The translations under genes were made by a program, and so were the position numbers. Shown piece by piece: positions 62,470 to 64,000 of a stretch of 64,000 nucleotides of DNA; the stretch's first letter is position 1; every line of letters begins with the position of its first letter. Origin of the DNA: Bradyrhizobium sp. CCBAU 53338 (GTDB lineage: Bacteria; Pseudomonadota; Alphaproteobacteria; Rhizobiales; Xanthobacteraceae); contig NZ_CP030048.1 in the NCBI RefSeq assembly GCF_015291665.1, forward strand, positions 3,534,001-3,598,000, written 5' to 3'. Below the pieces are notes generated by a model. The model searched no databases and was not told the DNA's origin. It saw nothing but the letters and a program-made list of their open reading frames with translations.

Positions 62470-62715
62470 ATGGCGGATCTGATTCCATTTCCGGCGGCTC
62501 GCCGCTTCGACCTCGTGGCCGGCATTACAAGACGCGCTTTGGAATTGTCGCCAGAGGCTGGCGAGAAGCACATCCAGAGATCGCTCGACCTGCAAGCCAC
62601 CGTCATGCGTCGCAAGGGCATCGGTGAGAATCTTATCGTTCGAGACGTCGCGGACCTCTCGGCCGCGATTCGCGCGGGCATCTGGCAAGCCGTCATGAGC
62701 CGGAAGGAAGGCTGA
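62470..62715 (+). CDS. DUF6074-like protein
   Basis: An 81-residue protein beginning MADLIPFPAARRFDLVAGI, with QRSLDLQATVMRRKGI and a C-terminal helix DLSAAIRAGIWQAVM. The LPFPAAR start and helical body fit DUF6074, small proteins found mainly on alphaproteobacterial prophages and plasmids (from memory). A GTG one codon upstream is an alternative start. The stop and the next ATG share one base (TGATG). Confidence 0.75.
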   Translation: MADLIPFPAARRFDLVAGITRRALELSPEAGEKHIQRSLDLQATVMRRKGIGENLIVRDVADLSAAIRAGIWQAVMSRKEG

Positions 62716-63599
62716 TGGCTGACCCATTTACGAAGGCCAAGCTCGCCCTTCTGGATCGAGCAAATGCAGACCCTTGCCTAACCCACCTGGACTTTCGTGT
62801 TCTCTACTACCTGACCAGCGCCATGGACCGGACGACCGGTGTGGCTCGGCGTCGTCAGAACGTCGTCGCCGAGGCCCTCGGAACCAAGGGTGCTCGCGGC
62901 ATCCAGAAGTCCATAGACCGCCTAGTGGCCGGCAGCTACCTGGTCGTTGAGAGCGGCAGATACGCTGGTCAGGCCAACTCATATTCGCTGCCAGAGTGGC
63001 TGGAGGGTACGAACGCCGGTTCGTACCCGGTACGAACGGAAGCGCAACAGGGTACGAACACAGGTTCGCAGGGGTACGAACCGCCATTCGTACATGATAC
63101 TTCCCTTTCTTTATCCCTTGTTGAATCCCCTGAGAGTGAGAGAGCGCGCGCGCGAGGGATTCTTCTTCCAGAAGATTTCAAGCTCACTGACGAGAACTAT
63201 ATCTGGGCACTCGACTTGCTCGGCGTTCCCGAGGCCGTCGACAGATCGCTTGAGCGATTTAGGGATCATTACCGACAGGTCGCAGGCGGAGCCGCATATT
63301 CGCGAGATTGGCAGAGCAAGGCTCGCCTTTGGATCGGCGCCGACGCTCGCGAGCCATTCGACCGAGCTGTCAAGATGAAGAGGGCCAGGATCAACGCGGC
63401 GGTGGATCGCGCGGTCAAGGAACTCGACGGGACACTGACACCCACTGAAGCAGAGTGGCGAGCCGTCCTCAGTCACTACGCCAAGACTGAGCAGTGGACA
63501 CGCTATGTGAATCGATTTGGGCCAGACCCGACCTCGCCTGCGTGCCACGCACCAGCCGAACTTCTCAGCGAATACGGGATCAGGAAAGCAGCCGCATGA
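62715..63599 (+). CDS. Winged-helix replication-initiator-like protein
   Basis: A 294-residue protein. Residues about 17-80 form a winged helix of the replication-protein type (LTHLDFRVLYYLTSAMDRTT, then NVVAEALGTKGARGIQKSIDRL). A low-complexity linker at about 95-145 is rich in Gly, Thr, Tyr and Ser and is encoded by an iteron-like DNA array. A C-terminal domain (LPEDFKLTDENYIWALDLLG, WQSKARLWIG) follows, similar to the ends of phage replication and primosomal-type proteins. The layout matches lambda O: DNA-binding domain, origin-bearing linker, helicase-recruiting C terminus. No helicase loader is visible within the window. Confidence 0.7.
   Translation: MADPFTKAKLALLDRANADPCLTHLDFRVLYYLTSAMDRTTGVARRRQNVVAEALGTKGARGIQKSIDRLVAGSYLVVESGRYAGQANSYSLPEWLEGTNAGSYPVRTEAQQGTNTGSQGYEPPFVHDTSLSLSLVESPESERARARGILLPEDFKLTDENYIWALDLLGVPEAVDRSLERFRDHYRQVAGGAAYSRDWQSKARLWIGADAREPFDRAVKMKRARINAAVDRAVKELDGTLTPTEAEWRAVLSHYAKTEQWTRYVNRFGPDPTSPACHAPAELLSEYGIRKAAA
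63006..63093. repeat. Iteron-like array, candidate replication origin inside the initiator gene
   Basis: GGTACGAAC occurs at 63006, 63029, 63051 and 63073 (spacings 23, 22, 22). Inverted partners follow at fixed distance: perfect GTTCGTACC at 63019-63027, GTTCGCAGG at 63064-63072 and ATTCGTACA at 63086-63094. The repeat is read in three codon phases, so it is kept at DNA level. A 40-nt stretch of about 60 percent A+T, pyrimidine-rich, follows (63091-63130). Origin function is inferred from this layout. Confidence 0.65.
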
Positions 63600-63937
63600 T
63601 CGACCAACCGCAAGAAGCATTCTTGGCGACTGCGTACACCCACGTCGACAACGGTTGGAGGCGGTCGTTCTCGTGGACGTGGTCCCGAACGCGGAACGAC
63701 TGTTTCGAAACAGTCTATACGCGACCAACAGGCGGCGGCGGGCAGCGTGTAAGGGTCCGCGTCCACAAAAGCTACATCAAGGACGCGACCGCGGCGATCT
63801 TCGAGATCAACGGCCAGTTGAAGCAGGAGGCGCAGGCCGAGGACGAAAAGCGGCATCGGCGCCGTCGCCGTCGTCCCCGGCCCGGGAAGAGAGCGCGCGA
63901 AGCAATGCGACAGGTGGCGGCCGTCAATGGTCAGTAA
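63596..63937 (+). CDS. Basic phage-type protein, 113 aa
   Basis: A 113-residue protein. The N-terminal half is aromatic and beta-like (GWRRSFSWTWSRTRNDCFETVY, then GGGGQRVRVRVHKSYIKDATAAIF). The C-terminal third is strongly basic (KRHRRRRRRPRPGKRAREA), suited to nucleic-acid binding. It overlaps the initiator-like gene by 4 nt (ATGA) and the next start by 11 nt. No family recognised. Confidence 0.65.
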   Translation: MIDQPQEAFLATAYTHVDNGWRRSFSWTWSRTRNDCFETVYTRPTGGGGQRVRVRVHKSYIKDATAAIFEINGQLKQEAQAEDEKRHRRRRRRPRPGKRAREAMRQVAAVNGQ

Positions 63938-64000
63938 GGTTGAACAGGTCTTCGATCAGATTCTAGCTCTCGTCGCCAGTGGAATGACGATACGCGATGC
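63927..64000 (+). CDS. N-terminal fragment, possible phage terminase small subunit
   Basis: Twenty-four codons are visible from ATG 63927 to the window end: MVSKVEQVFDQILALVASGM followed by TIRD. The helix-turn-helix-like phrase ILALVASGMTIRDA resembles the first helices of terminase small subunits that bind packaging sites. The fragment is too short to be certain; another small DNA-binding protein is possible. It overlaps the preceding gene by 11 nt. Confidence 0.4.
   Translation, partial: MVSKVEQVFDQILALVASGMTIRD

Larger units (their letters stand above)
62310..64000. mobile_element. Left end of a putative integrated prophage or related element
   Basis: Directly after tRNA-Pro the sequence changes to visibly lower GC, with codons ending in A or T more often than in the neighbours. 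Four genes overlap or nearly overlap in the order DUF6074, replication-type winged helix, basic protein, possible terminase small subunit. No integrase or second att copy lies in the window, so the right boundary is unknown. Use of the tRNA 3' end as attB is inferred. Confidence 0.65.

Overview
The window reads as chromosomal DNA of a Bradyrhizobium-like alphaproteobacterium (Nitrobacteraceae). The evidence is a GC-rich composition, an Omp2b-type porin, a HemB that lacks the zinc cysteines, a DUF3551 secreted protein, alanine/lysine-rich tails on several proteins, and dispersed hairpin repeats with GCCCGG and TTCCCCGC arms. Species assignment is inference from gene content; no search was run.

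Layout. 1-3880: a partial AEC permease, ruvX, a LysR regulator and two tandem nitronate monooxygenase genes. 3957-7715: a tightly overlapped gatC-(70 aa)-gatA-(98 aa)-gatB operon for transamidation of Glu-tRNA(Gln)/Asp-tRNA(Asn). 7716-10972: gene-poor, with a 30-residue histone-H1-like lysine-rich gene, a Sel1-like gene, a hairpin repeat and tRNA-Ser(GCT). 10973-20356: porin, slt, dapA, mscL, smpB, a peroxiredoxin, a family 5 uracil-DNA glycosylase overlapping a NYN-domain gene, and rpoZ. 20499-32471: housekeeping run rsh, pdxJ-acpS, lepB-rnc-era, recO, parC and a GMC oxidoreductase. 32472-45722: accessory and transport region with two more repeats, DUF3551, chrB-chrA, an exported lactonase-like protein, two MFS exporters, a class III adenylate cyclase, mntH, bpt, an RDD protein and hemB. 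46241-55775: an LdtR-like MarR regulator, two small conserved-looking genes, then glyA-nrdR-ribD-ribE-ribH-nusB-thiL and hppA. 55847-62121: a TctC/Bug solute-binding protein, an OmlA/BamE lipoprotein, a cytochrome bc1 chaperone, DUF177, plsX-fabH, ihfA and a MerR regulator.

62232-64000: tRNA-Pro(GGG), followed immediately by lower-GC, phage-like genes in tightly overlapping order: DUF6074, a winged-helix replication-type protein, a basic protein, and a possible terminase small subunit cut by the window edge. This looks like the start of an integrated element using the tRNA 3' end.

The most striking structure lies inside the replication-type gene. Four copies of GGTACGAAC occur at 22-23 bp spacing, most with inverted partners, in three different reading phases, followed by a pyrimidine- and AT-rich stretch. 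This is the architecture of the lambda origin inside gene O, and I propose an origin of replication embedded in its own initiator gene. Other candidate regulatory signals are a Mur-type operator before mntH, an Irr/ICE-like site before hemB, an anti-Shine-Dalgarno leader before glyA, and an AT-rich palindrome before the LdtR-like gene.
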